Counted from the stretch's first letter, positions 46,794 to 57,237 are shown. The stretch is 64,000 nucleotides of DNA from Candidatus Omnitrophota bacterium (GCA_029570205.1 JAKQSI010000084.1:47046-111045), one strand, 5' to 3'. Made by a program: numbers and translations. Notes: generated by a model not told the origin, from the letters alone.

Positions 46794-49079
46794 TCAAAGC
46801 AAATACTCCAGCAGCCGTTCGGCGCTCTGTTTTCCACGGTCGCCGATCTCCAGCGGCGGACCGACACAGGATGGACATCCGGTTTTACAGGCGCATTTCG
46901 CGATGGCATCTGCCGCCGACCGAAATAACTCCTTGTCGATTTCAAAAATCCGTTGCGCGATTCCGATCCCGCCCGGATAGGCATCGTATAAATAGATAGT
47001 CGGCAAATCGGAAAACGGCGCACGGACCATCGGGGAGCATCGAATATCCCTCGGATCGCACAGCACGAAAATCGGAACCACATTTACCAGCGCTGTCCCC
47101 AGGGCACGCAATCCGCCCCCCAGGTCCACCCCCTCCTCACGCAACGCCTCCACGACCCCCTCGGAAAAATCCACCCAATAAGATTCGGTGTGCATATCCT
47201 GCTGGGAAAGATGAACATCACCGAATCCGACATTCTCATGAGTCTCGAACCGGATTTTCTTGTACTTGGGAACCAGCGTGCTGACCTCTACATCGCCGAA
47301 ATGCCGATAGGCCGCGATATGCGGCAGGCTTTTCTCGGACGGGATTTCTTCCTCGCGGTCCGGTGTCAGGACTTTGATATCCGTTTTCGCAACGGCATCG
47401 GTGTAATAGTCCACATCCACCTCACGGGCGTATGCCGTTCGGCCTTCCCAGTCCAGTTTCTCGATCACATAAGGTTGGCTGAGGTGCAGGTAAATTGCCT
47501 GCTCGTGGATCAGCATGGGGGCGCTGAAAAAGTCCACCTCTCCCAGAACCCGGTTGTTGTCCGACAGGTTGATAATCACAAAGTTCTCGGCAGCAGCGGA
47601 CCGGAGAGAGACCTCCTCGGCGGGATAGGTCTCGCTGGACCAGTACCATCGGTTGCCGGTTTGACGCACAACTCGTTCCTCTTCCAGGTATCGCAGCAAT
47701 CCCTGGCTGTCCGGTCCGAATGACTCATCGCTCTCGAAGGGAAGTTCAAATGCCCCGCATTTGAGATGGCTGATCAGGATCGCCACGTTATCCGGATTGA
47801 TTAACCCGCTCTCCATGTTTGTGCCGAAGAAATATCGGGGATTATTGACAATAAACTGGTCCAGGGGAGCGGAACTGGCCACCAGGACCACGATGGAGGT
47901 GTCCTGTCGCCGTCCGGCGCGTCCGCCCTGCTGCCAGGTTGAGGAAATCGTCCCCGGATACCCTGCCAGAACCGCTGCCTGCAATTGCCCGATATCGATC
48001 CCGAGTTCCAGCGCGTTCGTGCTGACAATCCCCAGGTATTTCCCGGATCGTGTTCCCTCCTCGATCTCCCGCCGCTCCAGCGGAAGATAGCCGCCACGAT
48101 ATCCCGTGATCCGGCTCGGATCCTTTTTCATGCGCTCCATGGCCCGTTTCAAATAAGTGGTCAGAATCTCCACGGTCAGACGGGTTCGTCCGAAAACAAT
48201 CGTTTGGATGCCTTTGGGGATAAATTGCATCGCCCATTTTACCGCCTCGTTGATAACGGATCGCCGAATTCCCAATTCCTCATTCACAACGGGCGGGTTG
48301 TAAAAAATAAGATGCTTTCCTCCCTGTGGTGCGCCGTTGTTATCCACCAGATCGAACGGTCGTCCGACCAGCTGCTCCGCCAGCTCTTTCGGATTGGCAA
48401 TGGTTGCCGAACAACAGATAAACTGCGGATGAGAGCCGTAGAACTTACAAATTCGATGCAGCCTGCGCAGGAGATTCGCTGTATGGCTGCCGAACACCCC
48501 GCGATAATGGTGCAGTTCGTCGATTACCACAAATTTCAGGTTCTCGAAAAGGCACACCCACTGTGTATGCTGTGGGAGAATGCCGGCATGAAGCATATCG
48601 GGGTTGGTGACAACAATGTGTCCGGAGGAACGGATGGTCCGTCTGGCAGTCGCGGGAGTGTCGCCGTCGAAAGTGTAAATCTTCAATGGCCGGCTCAGCT
48701 CCCCGGCAAGCTCGTGCAACTCCAGCATCTGGTCTTGAGACAGAGCTTTAGTCGGGAACAGATACAGTGCCCGTGCATCCGGGTTCCGTTGCAAGTGCGC
48801 CAGCACGGGAAGGTTATAGCAAAGGGTTTTTCCCGATGCCGTGGGAGTGACTACAATCACATTTCGACCGTTCTGAGCGAGACGCACAGCCTCGGACTGG
48901 TGGCTGTATAGATTTTGAATGCCCCGTTTCCGCAGAACGGTACGGAGATCCTCAGAGAGTCCCTCCGGCCAGTCCCCGTACACCGGCGGGCGCGGTTCGA
49001 TCGTGTGCCAGAATGTAATACCATTGCGAAACTCCGGGTTGTTTCGGAGATCGGACAGAATCTCGCCAACGTCGGCCAT
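46794..49079 (-). CDS. MrfA/YprA-like DEXH helicase with C-terminal zinc-binding (DUF1998-like) domain
   Basis: A 761-residue SF2 helicase, matching the size of Bacillus MrfA (YprA). Motifs: a Q-like YSHQSEAVRLA, Walker A TPTASGKT, LFPTKALSQDQ, VIDELHHYRGVFG and AGRAGRRQDTS. The C-terminus has CACKTGCPSC, four cysteines in the DUF1998 arrangement. MrfA-type proteins are 3'-5' helicases acting in a mitomycin repair route; the same role is inferred here. ATG at 49079 (GAGGGAA upstream) is chosen because the conserved region starts there; an open frame extends 55 codons further upstream without homology. Confidence 0.9.
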   Translation of the reverse strand: MADVGEILSDLRNNPEFRNGITFWHTIEPRPPVYGDWPEGLSEDLRTVLRKRGIQNLYSHQSEAVRLAQNGRNVIVVTPTASGKTLCYNLPVLAHLQRNPDARALYLFPTKALSQDQMLELHELAGELSRPLKIYTFDGDTPATARRTIRSSGHIVVTNPDMLHAGILPQHTQWVCLFENLKFVVIDELHHYRGVFGSHTANLLRRLHRICKFYGSHPQFICCSATIANPKELAEQLVGRPFDLVDNNGAPQGGKHLIFYNPPVVNEELGIRRSVINEAVKWAMQFIPKGIQTIVFGRTRLTVEILTTYLKRAMERMKKDPSRITGYRGGYLPLERREIEEGTRSGKYLGIVSTNALELGIDIGQLQAAVLAGYPGTISSTWQQGGRAGRRQDTSIVVLVASSAPLDQFIVNNPRYFFGTNMESGLINPDNVAILISHLKCGAFELPFESDESFGPDSQGLLRYLEEERVVRQTGNRWYWSSETYPAEEVSLRSAAAENFVIINLSDNNRVLGEVDFFSAPMLIHEQAIYLHLSQPYVIEKLDWEGRTAYAREVDVDYYTDAVAKTDIKVLTPDREEEIPSEKSLPHIAAYRHFGDVEVSTLVPKYKKIRFETHENVGFGDVHLSQQDMHTESYWVDFSEGVVEALREEGVDLGGGLRALGTALVNVVPIFVLCDPRDIRCSPMVRAPFSDLPTIYLYDAYPGGIGIAQRIFEIDKELFRSAADAIAKCACKTGCPSCVGPPLEIGDRGKQSAERLLEYLL

Positions 49080-49368
49080 GAGTTCCCTCGATCCGCTGGA
49101 TTGGCCACCCGCATGCAAAATAAAAAACATATACGGACTCATTATCTCATAATTCCATCCCGCACACAGTGCCCGCCCGGATCCTTCCGGACCCCCGTAT
49201 GACATATCGCGCGCGATCGGCCCCATCCGTCCTGTTCGTTTCATTCATTTCACACCACAAGTTGAATAGCGACCCTGATGCCTGTCACAAAACCCATACC
49301 TGAGATTCTATTTATATGATTCTGTGGTTACACTGAGAAACACAGTGGAACGAAACATCGTAGACACC

Positions 49369-49995
49369 ATGACAGAGACACCGCGCATGTTGGTCATGAT
49401 TTCGGGCGGGGGAACCACCCTCCAGAATTTCATTGACCGGATCGACGCCGGACAACTGCCGGTGCGGATTGTGGGCGTGATCTCCAGTCGGGCGGATGCG
49501 TATGGCCTTGTTCGCGCGGAAAAACATGGGATTCCGACAACTCTCGTGGCACGAAAAGAATATGCGACCTGGGAGAAGTTCAATCAAGCGCTTTGTGAAG
49601 CGGTGAATGCTTACGAACCTGATCTTATCGCCATGGCGGGATTCATGTCTCTTTTTCGGATCGGGAAACGTTACGAGAGAAGGATTCTCAACGTACATCC
49701 CGCATTGATTCCCGCTTTTTGCGGAAAGGGGCTATACGGTCATCACGTACATGAGGCCGTGATCGAGTCGGGTGCGAGAATCACCGGCGCAACGGTCCAC
49801 TATGTCGATGAGGAATATGACCATGGTCCGATCATCCTGCAGAAAGCCGTGGAGGTTCTGGATAACGATACGCCGGACACCCTCGCGGAGCGGGTCCAGG
49901 CAGCGGAGCGTGAGATTTACCCGGAAGCAATCCGGCTGCACGTCGCGGGCCGGCTCAAGGTGGAGGGAAGACGGGTGAGGATTTTGCCGTTATGA
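49369..49995 (+). CDS. purN: Phosphoribosylglycinamide formyltransferase PurN
   Basis: A 208-residue formyl-THF-dependent GAR transformylase of purine synthesis. It has MLVMISGGGTTLQNFID (substrate loop), ILNVHPALIPAF (catalytic Asn and His), and HYVDEEYDHGPIILQ (catalytic Asp). The chosen ATG at 49369 puts the conserved start at residue 7; the open frame begins at a GTG 45 bp upstream. It overlaps the next gene by 4 bp (ATGA). It uses the same folate C1 pool that MetF draws on. Confidence 0.95.
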   Translation: MTETPRMLVMISGGGTTLQNFIDRIDAGQLPVRIVGVISSRADAYGLVRAEKHGIPTTLVARKEYATWEKFNQALCEAVNAYEPDLIAMAGFMSLFRIGKRYERRILNVHPALIPAFCGKGLYGHHVHEAVIESGARITGATVHYVDEEYDHGPIILQKAVEVLDNDTPDTLAERVQAAEREIYPEAIRLHVAGRLKVEGRRVRILPL

Positions 49996-50822
49996 ACGAA
50001 CAGAATGACCGGTCGATCCGATCCGATGAACCGATCTGCTGCACCTGCGGCATGCCGATCGGCACACGGGAAGTGCCGCGCCTGGAAGGAGAACCCTGCT
50101 GTCGGCGATGCCTGGCCGGATTCGCTGCCTCTGTCCGCCGGGCCGGTATGGAAAACTCAACCCAATCGCCCAACCTGATCCCCTGGCTTCGACGCAAAGA
50201 ACTGGGATTTGTTCGGGCGTTCGTACAAACCGTCAGTGATGCCATGTTGCAGCCCACCCGGTTTTTCGGACGACTGCCGACCGTCAGCCCTCCTTGGGCG
50301 CCGCTGCTGTTCGCCGTGGTCTGCACCTTCCTGTTTTATTTTCCGGGGATTCTTATTAATCAGACGCTATTGCTCCCTCTGGTCGCCCAGGAATTGCAAA
50401 AAGTAAAGGCAAACGGGGAACCCGCTGAACCGGTCGATGCGGTCTACGAAAAGATGGCCATCTATTTCTCCAACCGAAGTCCCTCCCGATGGCTGAATTA
50501 TCTCATGCAGTTTCTGATCGTGGAGATTATCCTGGCTTCCTGGATTCAGCAGATTTTCGTGTACTTGGCCGGAGGTCGGCGCGGATTTGAAGTGACTCTT
50601 CAAGTTCGGTGTTACTCATTGGTAGGGATTCTCTTTCTATTGATTCCGTTTGTCGGAATGTTCATCGGGTATTTCTGCTGGATCGCCATGAATGCACTGG
50701 GGCTTCGCGAGGTACACGGCATTTCCGGCTGGTTATCCGTTCTGGCGGCCATTTCACCGTTGCTGGTAGGATTGTTGTTCTTCCTGGCAGCCGCCGGCAG
50801 CGGGGGAGGCGTCCCCGCTTGA
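49992..50822 (+). CDS. YIP1-family membrane protein with N-terminal zinc-ribbon-like motif
   Basis: A 276-residue protein. The N-terminus carries a CCTCGMPIGTRE...CCRRC four-cysteine motif that could bind zinc, followed by a cytoplasmic stretch and about five membrane helices with the YIP1-like pattern LQPTRFF, YLMQFLIVEIILASWIQQIFVYLAGG and SLVGILFLLIPFVGMFIG. The function of bacterial YIP1-domain proteins is not known. ATGA overlap with purN shows cotranscription. Confidence 0.85.
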   Translation: MNEQNDRSIRSDEPICCTCGMPIGTREVPRLEGEPCCRRCLAGFAASVRRAGMENSTQSPNLIPWLRRKELGFVRAFVQTVSDAMLQPTRFFGRLPTVSPPWAPLLFAVVCTFLFYFPGILINQTLLLPLVAQELQKVKANGEPAEPVDAVYEKMAIYFSNRSPSRWLNYLMQFLIVEIILASWIQQIFVYLAGGRRGFEVTLQVRCYSLVGILFLLIPFVGMFIGYFCWIAMNALGLREVHGISGWLSVLAAISPLLVGLLFFLAAAGSGGGVPA

Positions 50823-50840
50823 TTTCCGTCACGAGGGAGA

Positions 50841-52310
50841 ATGATGCGAATCTTCCTGGGAAATGGTCCCTGGTATAAAGATGGCGCGTATGGCGTCCGC
50901 GCGGGGTCCCGCTGGCCTCACTTTGAGGAATCGTGCAACCGGTACATGCCGTTTCCCTTCTACCTGGCGTATGCAACGACTGTGCTGGAACGTGAGGGTC
51001 ACGATTGCTGCCTGGTGGATGGGGTTGCCGAACGCATCACAGAGCAGGAGTTCCTTTCCCGCATTGAGAAATTCCAACCCGACCTGATTGTACTCGAGGT
51101 CTCCACCGCTTCCATGGGCACGGATTTGCGCCAGGCGCGTGAGGCAAAAAAACGATGTCCGGAATCCTCAATTGTGTTCTGCGGACCGCACTTGGGCATG
51201 TATGAACCGGCTTTTTTCGAGCGCGTGCCGGAAGTCGATTACATTCTTCAGGGCGAATACGAATACATTCTGCGGGACCTGGTTTCCACATTGGAGTCAG
51301 GCGGCAAGATGGAGGCCATTCGTGGGTTGGGGTTTCGCGATTCCGATGGCAAAGGAATTGTTAACCCCCGCGCAGAGGTAATTCGGGATCTCGACAGTCT
51401 CCCGTGGCCATCCCGCAGACATCTGCCGATGCTGGATTACTATGACCAGCCGGGCGCGATTCCCGAACCGACATTACAGATCTGGGCAAGTCGCGGATGC
51501 CCGTTCCAATGCGTCTTCTGTGCATGGCCTCAGATCATGTACGGGAACAATCTCTATCGTACTCGTAATCCCATGGATGTCGTGGACGAAATCGAGGCCA
51601 TGAAGAATGAGTACGGGTTCCGCTCCGTTTATTTCGATGATGACACGTTCAACATCGGAAAGAAGCGGATTCTGGCGCTCTGCGAGGAGATGCGAAAGCG
51701 GAATCTGGGTCTCCCCTGGGCAGCCATGGCCCGCGCCGATACCTCAGACCGCGAGACACTTAAGGCCATGAAAGACGCCGGTCTCGTGGCGATCAAGTAC
51801 GGAGTGGAGTCCGCTTCCCAGGAACTGATTGACCGCGCAAAAAAGGGCCTCGACCTGGACCGCGTAGAGGAAACCGTCCGTATCACTCGTGAACTGGGCA
51901 TCCGGCAACACCTCACCTTCTCGTTCGGATTGCCCGGCGAAACCTGGGAAACCATCCGCAAAACCATCGACCTGTCCAAACGTCTCGACCCGGAAACCGT
52001 TCAATACTCCATCATGACGCCCTATCCCGGCTCATCCTTCTACCAGGATATGCGCAATGCGGGGATGATCGTGACCGAGGACTTTTCCCAATACGATGGC
52101 ATGAGCACCGCTGTTATCCGCACCGAATGCCTCTCACCGGGGGATCTCGAACATGCGCTCAAACAGGCGTACAGGGAATGGGAATGGCACAAACTCATCC
52201 GACCGTTCCGTCACCCACGTCATCTGAAACGCCTGCTGGCACACCCACGAGGGACCTGGAACTCCCTCAAGTTCACTCTGAGCCGTCACCGGCTGTTCTC
52301 CCGTGTGTGA
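50841..52310 (+). CDS. Radical SAM protein with B12-binding domain
   Basis: A 489-residue protein. An N-terminal cobalamin-binding-like Rossmann region (FLAYATTVLEREGHDCCLVDG... GEYEYILRDLV) is followed by a radical SAM core with the cluster motif CPFQCVFC, then YFDDDTFN and GVESASQELIDRAKKG. The C-terminal tail (about 90 residues) is basic. Resembles the BchE/HpnP/methyltransferase clan that acts on unactivated carbon; the substrate is unknown. Two ATG codons (50841 and 50844) follow GAGGGAG. Confidence 0.93.
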   Translation: MMRIFLGNGPWYKDGAYGVRAGSRWPHFEESCNRYMPFPFYLAYATTVLEREGHDCCLVDGVAERITEQEFLSRIEKFQPDLIVLEVSTASMGTDLRQAREAKKRCPESSIVFCGPHLGMYEPAFFERVPEVDYILQGEYEYILRDLVSTLESGGKMEAIRGLGFRDSDGKGIVNPRAEVIRDLDSLPWPSRRHLPMLDYYDQPGAIPEPTLQIWASRGCPFQCVFCAWPQIMYGNNLYRTRNPMDVVDEIEAMKNEYGFRSVYFDDDTFNIGKKRILALCEEMRKRNLGLPWAAMARADTSDRETLKAMKDAGLVAIKYGVESASQELIDRAKKGLDLDRVEETVRITRELGIRQHLTFSFGLPGETWETIRKTIDLSKRLDPETVQYSIMTPYPGSSFYQDMRNAGMIVTEDFSQYDGMSTAVIRTECLSPGDLEHALKQAYREWEWHKLIRPFRHPRHLKRLLAHPRGTWNSLKFTLSRHRLFSRV

Positions 52311-52428
52311 CCCCCACTCCGCCCTCACGGCGGGACATGATTCGCAGGATTACCGGATGACCATAATTAAAAAAATCAGGGTAATCCCATAATCAAACGA
52401 ATCATGGTTCAGACAAAGAAATCATACT

Positions 52429-53502
52429 TCAAAACGCGATTTCCATCGGCGGTTCGGAAGGATCCAGCACAATCCCCTCGCAGGCCAGATTGACCACGCA
52501 ACGTGCCTGCGGGTGAGCGTGACGGCAATACCGCCGGGTTTCTTCGAGAAGGTTCAGGATTCTCTTGTCCTGATTGGCCGGCTCATGATGGAACATCAGA
52601 AAGTGCCGCACCCCGGCGGCTACAGCGATATCCATCCCGATAATGGAGGAGCTGTGCCCCCACGCCTCCTTGAGCATTGTTTCATGGAAGGTGTATTGCG
52701 AATCAAAAATCAGAATGTCCGCATCTCGGAAGAAGTCGAGACAGGGACGCATCATCGCCTGGCTCAGGTCCTTGTATTCCCCATCGGTCGCATAGACAAA
52801 TGATCCGGTGTCATCCTCAATCCGGTAGGCATACGCCTTTCCGGGATGATGGAGTTCCATGGTACGAATCCGAAGAGACCCGATCGCAAATGATTCACCT
52901 TCTCGAATTTGCCGGAACTCGATTTCGGCGGGCATGGCACTCAAGGGGACCGGAAAGTAAAGAGGATTCTGCTGGATTTCAAATCGCTTTTGCAGCTCAT
53001 CGTGAACCCCATAAACGATAATCCGGTTGCCGCGTACATAAGCCGGCTGGAAAAAGGGGAATCCGATTATATGGTCCCAATGCGTATGGCTCATGAACAG
53101 GTGAACCACGCCCTTCCCTTTGCCGCACGGCCCTTTCATAAGATCCGAACCGAGAGAGCGAATCCCCGTTCCGGCGTCCAGAACGACCGGCTCCTCACCC
53201 TGTCGCACTTCAATGCAGGCCGTATTCCCCCCCACCGTCCCTGTTTGCATCAATGGAAGCGATCGGAGATACTCCATGACTTCCTCTTTCCCCGCAAAAG
53301 CCCGGCCCTGGGTGGTCCAGAGAACATCCGCAATTTTTTCGGCAATCTCCGCCGAGGAAATCGGGGTAGGAATAGACCCGCGCGCACCACGAATGCAGAT
53401 TTTCAACCGATTTTCTCCATCCAATCCAGGCAGCAATTTAATCCGGACAAGCTGTTTTTCCGGTTGTGCTGCCGGGCGGCTCACCGCACCCTGATCGTAC
53501 AA
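52429..53502 (-). CDS. Metallo-beta-lactamase-fold hydrolase (possible cyclic-nucleotide phosphodiesterase-like)
   Basis: A 357-residue MBL-fold protein. It begins with an RGARGSIPTP strand and GTVGGNTACIEV, then SHTHWDHI (metal site), EGEYKDL and FHHEPA. The arrangement resembles RNase Z-like phosphodiesterases and cyclic-nucleotide phosphodiesterases of this fold, but substrate is not assigned. TTG at 53502 follows GAGGGGGAG at about 9 bp and is preferred over the TTG at 53529; both are unusual starts. Confidence 0.85.
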   Translation of the reverse strand: MYDQGAVSRPAAQPEKQLVRIKLLPGLDGENRLKICIRGARGSIPTPISSAEIAEKIADVLWTTQGRAFAGKEEVMEYLRSLPLMQTGTVGGNTACIEVRQGEEPVVLDAGTGIRSLGSDLMKGPCGKGKGVVHLFMSHTHWDHIIGFPFFQPAYVRGNRIIVYGVHDELQKRFEIQQNPLYFPVPLSAMPAEIEFRQIREGESFAIGSLRIRTMELHHPGKAYAYRIEDDTGSFVYATDGEYKDLSQAMMRPCLDFFRDADILIFDSQYTFHETMLKEAWGHSSSIIGMDIAVAAGVRHFLMFHHEPANQDKRILNLLEETRRYCRHAHPQARCVVNLACEGIVLDPSEPPMEIAF

Positions 53503-53569
53503 TCCATATCGCTCCCCCTCCGACGTCAACTGAATGCAATATCATTCATCCGGGGAAAAAAGAGGGAAA

Positions 53570-54178
53570 TTACTCGGTTTCTTTCTTTGTCATCTTCACC
53601 ATGGCCTTGACACTTTCAATGAAAGGTTCCAGCTCCATGGTCCTGGCTCCGGCAAGAACGGGGTCGTTCTCCCCCTGAATCTGATATCCCCGCTTCTTGC
53701 CTATTTTACTGGGCTGAAGCGAAAACAGAACATTCTCCGGCATTCCATTGGTGACCTTTTTCTTGCCTGTCTCTTTGTCGGAATAAATCAGGAATTTCCC
53801 CTGGTTCAATCCCACCGCACTGGTCAGCCCGACCGAACTTGGGGGATACACAAAAAGAAGGACTTCCTCACCCACGTTGAACTTGGGAGTGAATGTGCTC
53901 ACAGTTATCCCCTCGTGGCTCCCACCGATCTGTTTGATCGTTTCGGTCTCTTGAACATCTCCCTTGATCCCCCGTGAGACCTTGAAAGTGATCCATGTGA
54001 CAACAAGTTGGCTCTCCGGGTCCTTACCGCTTTTTATCTCGGTGCACTTGCCGACAAAAATCTTCCCTGCATCTTCCACGATCTGGGGAAGATTCAGCGG
54101 CAGGACTTTGGACGATTGGGCCGCACCCGCAGACAGAAAAATGAGCGCAAGAGAAATAACAACCGTGTGTTTTTTCAT
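53570..54178 (-). CDS. Exported protein of unknown function
   Basis: A 202-residue protein with a signal peptide (MKKHTVVISLALIFLSAGAAQS). The mature part is beta-rich, with ESQLVVTWITFKVSRGIKGD and VGEEVLLFVYPPSSVGL, which is like the fold of small periplasmic proteins annotated only as hypothetical. No family is recognised with confidence. The gene is in the same direction as the MBL-fold gene and 67 bp upstream of it. ATG at 54178 is preferred to the open frame from 54286 because it gives a clean signal peptide. Confidence 0.75.
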   Translation of the reverse strand: MKKHTVVISLALIFLSAGAAQSSKVLPLNLPQIVEDAGKIFVGKCTEIKSGKDPESQLVVTWITFKVSRGIKGDVQETETIKQIGGSHEGITVSTFTPKFNVGEEVLLFVYPPSSVGLTSAVGLNQGKFLIYSDKETGKKKVTNGMPENVLFSLQPSKIGKKRGYQIQGENDPVLAGARTMELEPFIESVKAMVKMTKKETE

Positions 54179-54317
54179 GATCGATTCCGGTTCAAAAACA
54201 AACCGGCAACCACTCCTTTGTGAACTTGTCTTCTTACAATTGTAATAGTATAGGATGTATTTTGTCACGTACAACAGCGGCATCATGCCGGACTCAATCC
54301 GAAATGGGAGAAAAAAG

Positions 54318-55652
54318 ATGCAAAAACAAGCGAATCTCCATCAGATACTCGGAACAGGTCTCCTGATTGCCATGGCCGTTTTTCTGTTCGGCTGTCCCGC
54401 TCAGGGGAAATCCGACAGCCCTCCGTTGCTCGCTGGAAGCTCCTCCATCAGCATCACACCGGACCCGAAGGCCCATGATATCCCCCTGGGAGGATACGGC
54501 GACCGAAACGGAAAACCGGCCACGGGTGTGCATGACCCCGTGATGAGCCGTGCCGTGTATCTGGAACAGGGGGACACCAAAGTGGCCCTGGTATCCTGCG
54601 ACCTTCTTTATATCCCGTTCAGCTTGGCGGATGCCGTCCGCAGCCGCCTGAAAGAGGGCGGGAAAGAGGATGTATTCCTGTTCATGGCCGCCACCCACAG
54701 CCATTCTGCGCCGGAGGCCATGGCAATGAACTCAAACAATACGGCCGGGAATGCGGCAATCGGGATTTATGATCCCTGGCTGCTCGACTGGACCGCAAAC
54801 ATTGTCGCCCTGTCCGTGTTCCAGGCAATGGCCGATGCCAAACCGGCTCGGATCGCCTTGGGCACGCTGGAAACCGAAGGGCTGATCCGCAATCGTCGCG
54901 ATGATGGAACTGTGGACAATCGCCTGACTGTTCTCAGTATCAGCGCCGGTGAGGAACAACCTGTCGCCATGATTGTTCATTTCGCCGCCCATCCCACCAT
55001 CCTCGGGGCGGATATGATGGAAATTTCCGCGGACTGGCCCGGCGCGCTCTGCCGAACCCTGGAAAAGAACATCGGCGCGGGGATCACAGTCCTCTATCTC
55101 AATGGCGCACAGGGCGATATCACGACAGTCCGTCCCGAAGGAAGCACCGATCTTGAGAAAATGATCACATTCGGGAAGCAGGTGAGTGAAAAAGCATTGG
55201 TGTGCCTGGACTCCTCCGTCCTCATGGAAAATCCTATTCTCAAAGCGACCGAGTTGACGGTCAAACTCCCCCCGAAAAGCCTGTTCCCCCAATTCGCCGC
55301 GATCGCGGGAGAAGAATACAAGATGGATGAAAAGCGGGCGCTCGCCTTCGTCGAACAGGCGTTCCCCAACGAGGTCACTATTTCAGCGCTGCGGATCGGC
55401 TCCCTGGTGATGGTCGGCATCCCCGGAGAAATGGCTTCGTCATTGGGCACGAAAATCCGAACCGAACTTGAATCCTCCGGCAAGGTAACCGCATTGGTGG
55501 TCGGATTGGTAAACGATGTGGTGGGATACATTCTCCCGCCGGAGGAGTATGACCAGGGCGGATATGAGGCCACGGCTTCATTCTATGGCCGAACTCTGGG
55601 CACCCTGATGACCGAATCCGCGATCAAGGCCGGAAAATCTGTCCTGGAGTAA
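54318..55652 (+). CDS. Neutral/alkaline ceramidase-like lipoprotein
   Basis: A 444-residue exported lipoprotein: signal ending VFLFGC (lipobox), then a neutral/alkaline non-lysosomal ceramidase N-terminal-type domain. Signature segments are ATHSHSAPEA, IVHFAAHPTILG followed by EISADWPGAL, and LNGAQGDI. These enzymes cleave an amide in sphingolipids; in bacteria of this type the real substrate is often unknown. ATG at 54318 follows GGGAGA. Confidence 0.85.
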   Translation: MQKQANLHQILGTGLLIAMAVFLFGCPAQGKSDSPPLLAGSSSISITPDPKAHDIPLGGYGDRNGKPATGVHDPVMSRAVYLEQGDTKVALVSCDLLYIPFSLADAVRSRLKEGGKEDVFLFMAATHSHSAPEAMAMNSNNTAGNAAIGIYDPWLLDWTANIVALSVFQAMADAKPARIALGTLETEGLIRNRRDDGTVDNRLTVLSISAGEEQPVAMIVHFAAHPTILGADMMEISADWPGALCRTLEKNIGAGITVLYLNGAQGDITTVRPEGSTDLEKMITFGKQVSEKALVCLDSSVLMENPILKATELTVKLPPKSLFPQFAAIAGEEYKMDEKRALAFVEQAFPNEVTISALRIGSLVMVGIPGEMASSLGTKIRTELESSGKVTALVVGLVNDVVGYILPPEEYDQGGYEATASFYGRTLGTLMTESAIKAGKSVLE

Positions 55653-55737
55653 CAAGAAAAGCGCGCCTCTCTGCGTATCCGCTATCCCCAATCCGGAATT
55701 GGAAGAGGGGCACGGTGCGGTGTGCCTGTATGATAGA

Positions 55738-57237
55738 TCACTCTCTCCCCGCAAAGTCGAAGTAGTGAGAATTCTTCCCTCCGCCTTGTTCGACCGTTGA
55801 ACAACGCAAAATGAATACTCCGTCCGAACTCCGAACAACCTTTGTTTGATATGGAACCGCAAAGGGATGAGGACCGTCCTCAAAAGCCTCCCGAATCACT
55901 CGTCCGTCCATATAGTCCGGCGGTTCGATGCCGACTATCCGACACACAGTTGGCGCAATGTCTACATTTGCAGTTGGAACGGTTGATCGACTGCCGGTGC
56001 GGATCTGGGGTCCACTCATAATCAGCACACTATGAATATCGAACGGGCTGGAGGTTCCATGACCCGCTGTGCCCTCGTTGGCGCTTGTGCCGGGATAGCC
56101 GAATGGTCCTTTCTGATCCGACCAAGCCTTGGAAAACAGAATTGCACCGGCTCCGGGGTGACTCCAGTGGACAGCATCAAACGAGAATGTTCCCGGCACA
56201 CCGCCCAGAAGATTCCCATCTTCTGCATCTGATGACGTGAACACCACACCGACCTGCGGCTGCGATTGAAGAACCTTGCAGATTTTCGCGATGGTTTCTT
56301 TGTCCCCGTTGCGCACATAGATCGCGCCCCCCGTCATGACGATGTTCTTGGCGGGATTACCGTCCAGAACGCCCGGTTCGAAAAGAGCTTTCACGGCATT
56401 CTTACCGCCCGAGTAAGAGGAAAATCCATGGTCCGAGGCAACAATAATCGTTGTCCGCTCCAGGAGGTCCCGTGCCTTCAGGGTATCCAGAATGGTGCGG
56501 AAAAGCGCATCCACCAGGCGAATGGCTCGGAGAGTCTCCGGCGCCCCCACACCGGCGTCATGCTGGGTATGATCCGGGTCCGAAATCCACATCAGGGTCA
56601 CATGCGGCTTGACCACGGGCAGCAGATAGTCCAAATAGGCCCGGACGGCGAAAGCATTTCGAAATTCATTTGGAGCCATTTCGGGGCCGGGTTTCCCGCA
56701 CCGCCGGATAACCTCATCCCAAATTGTCTCGGGATTGGTGTAGTCGTAGTGTACTGTGACTCCCGCACCGTTTGCATCCAGCAGAAACGCCGATCCGGTC
56801 GAGCCGGAACTGGCCACGGCAAACCGCAAGTTTCGATCTTTGAGTACATCCCCCAATGTAGGGCAAGTAAGAATGGACCCGCCGAGCGCCTTCTGATACT
56901 TTTTCAATTCCCCCGCGTCGCCGGTATCCAATTCCCTGTCTTCATACACTTCGGGCGCATAAATGCTATTCCCCAGAATCCCGTTTGTGCCCGGATAGCA
57001 GCCGGTGGCAACCGCCGCCGAGTTCACGCGCGTCACTGTGGGAAAAACCGAATGGTGATTATCGAATACCATCCCGGATTCGGCAAACTCCCACAATGTC
57101 GGTGTCGTCTCCGGTGTAACCAGATCCGGGCGAAGCCCATCCCAAACCATCACCAGCGCCATCTGTTCGGGATATTCATCCTGAGAATACACCGGAAAAC
57201 AAACAACCAATGCAAGCAGAACGACAAACAAGCGCAT
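55738..57237 (-). CDS. Secreted type I phosphodiesterase/nucleotide pyrophosphatase family protein
   Basis: A 499-residue protein with signal peptide (MRLFVVLLALVVCFPVYS). The alkaline-phosphatase superfamily core is visible: MVWDGLRPDLV, FPTVTRVNSAAVATG (nucleophile Thr), WISDPDHTQHDAGVG, VASDHGFSSYSGG and a late ATVGHGTSS-like histidine segment (TAGHGTSS). It should hydrolyse phosphodiester or phosphomonoester bonds outside the cytoplasm with two metals; substrate unknown. ATG at 57237 follows GGAGA, with a GTG just before it. Convergent with the ceramidase-like gene. Confidence 0.92.
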   Translation of the reverse strand: MRLFVVLLALVVCFPVYSQDEYPEQMALVMVWDGLRPDLVTPETTPTLWEFAESGMVFDNHHSVFPTVTRVNSAAVATGCYPGTNGILGNSIYAPEVYEDRELDTGDAGELKKYQKALGGSILTCPTLGDVLKDRNLRFAVASSGSTGSAFLLDANGAGVTVHYDYTNPETIWDEVIRRCGKPGPEMAPNEFRNAFAVRAYLDYLLPVVKPHVTLMWISDPDHTQHDAGVGAPETLRAIRLVDALFRTILDTLKARDLLERTTIIVASDHGFSSYSGGKNAVKALFEPGVLDGNPAKNIVMTGGAIYVRNGDKETIAKICKVLQSQPQVGVVFTSSDAEDGNLLGGVPGTFSFDAVHWSHPGAGAILFSKAWSDQKGPFGYPGTSANEGTAGHGTSSPFDIHSVLIMSGPQIRTGSRSTVPTANVDIAPTVCRIVGIEPPDYMDGRVIREAFEDGPHPFAVPYQTKVVRSSDGVFILRCSTVEQGGGKNSHYFDFAGRE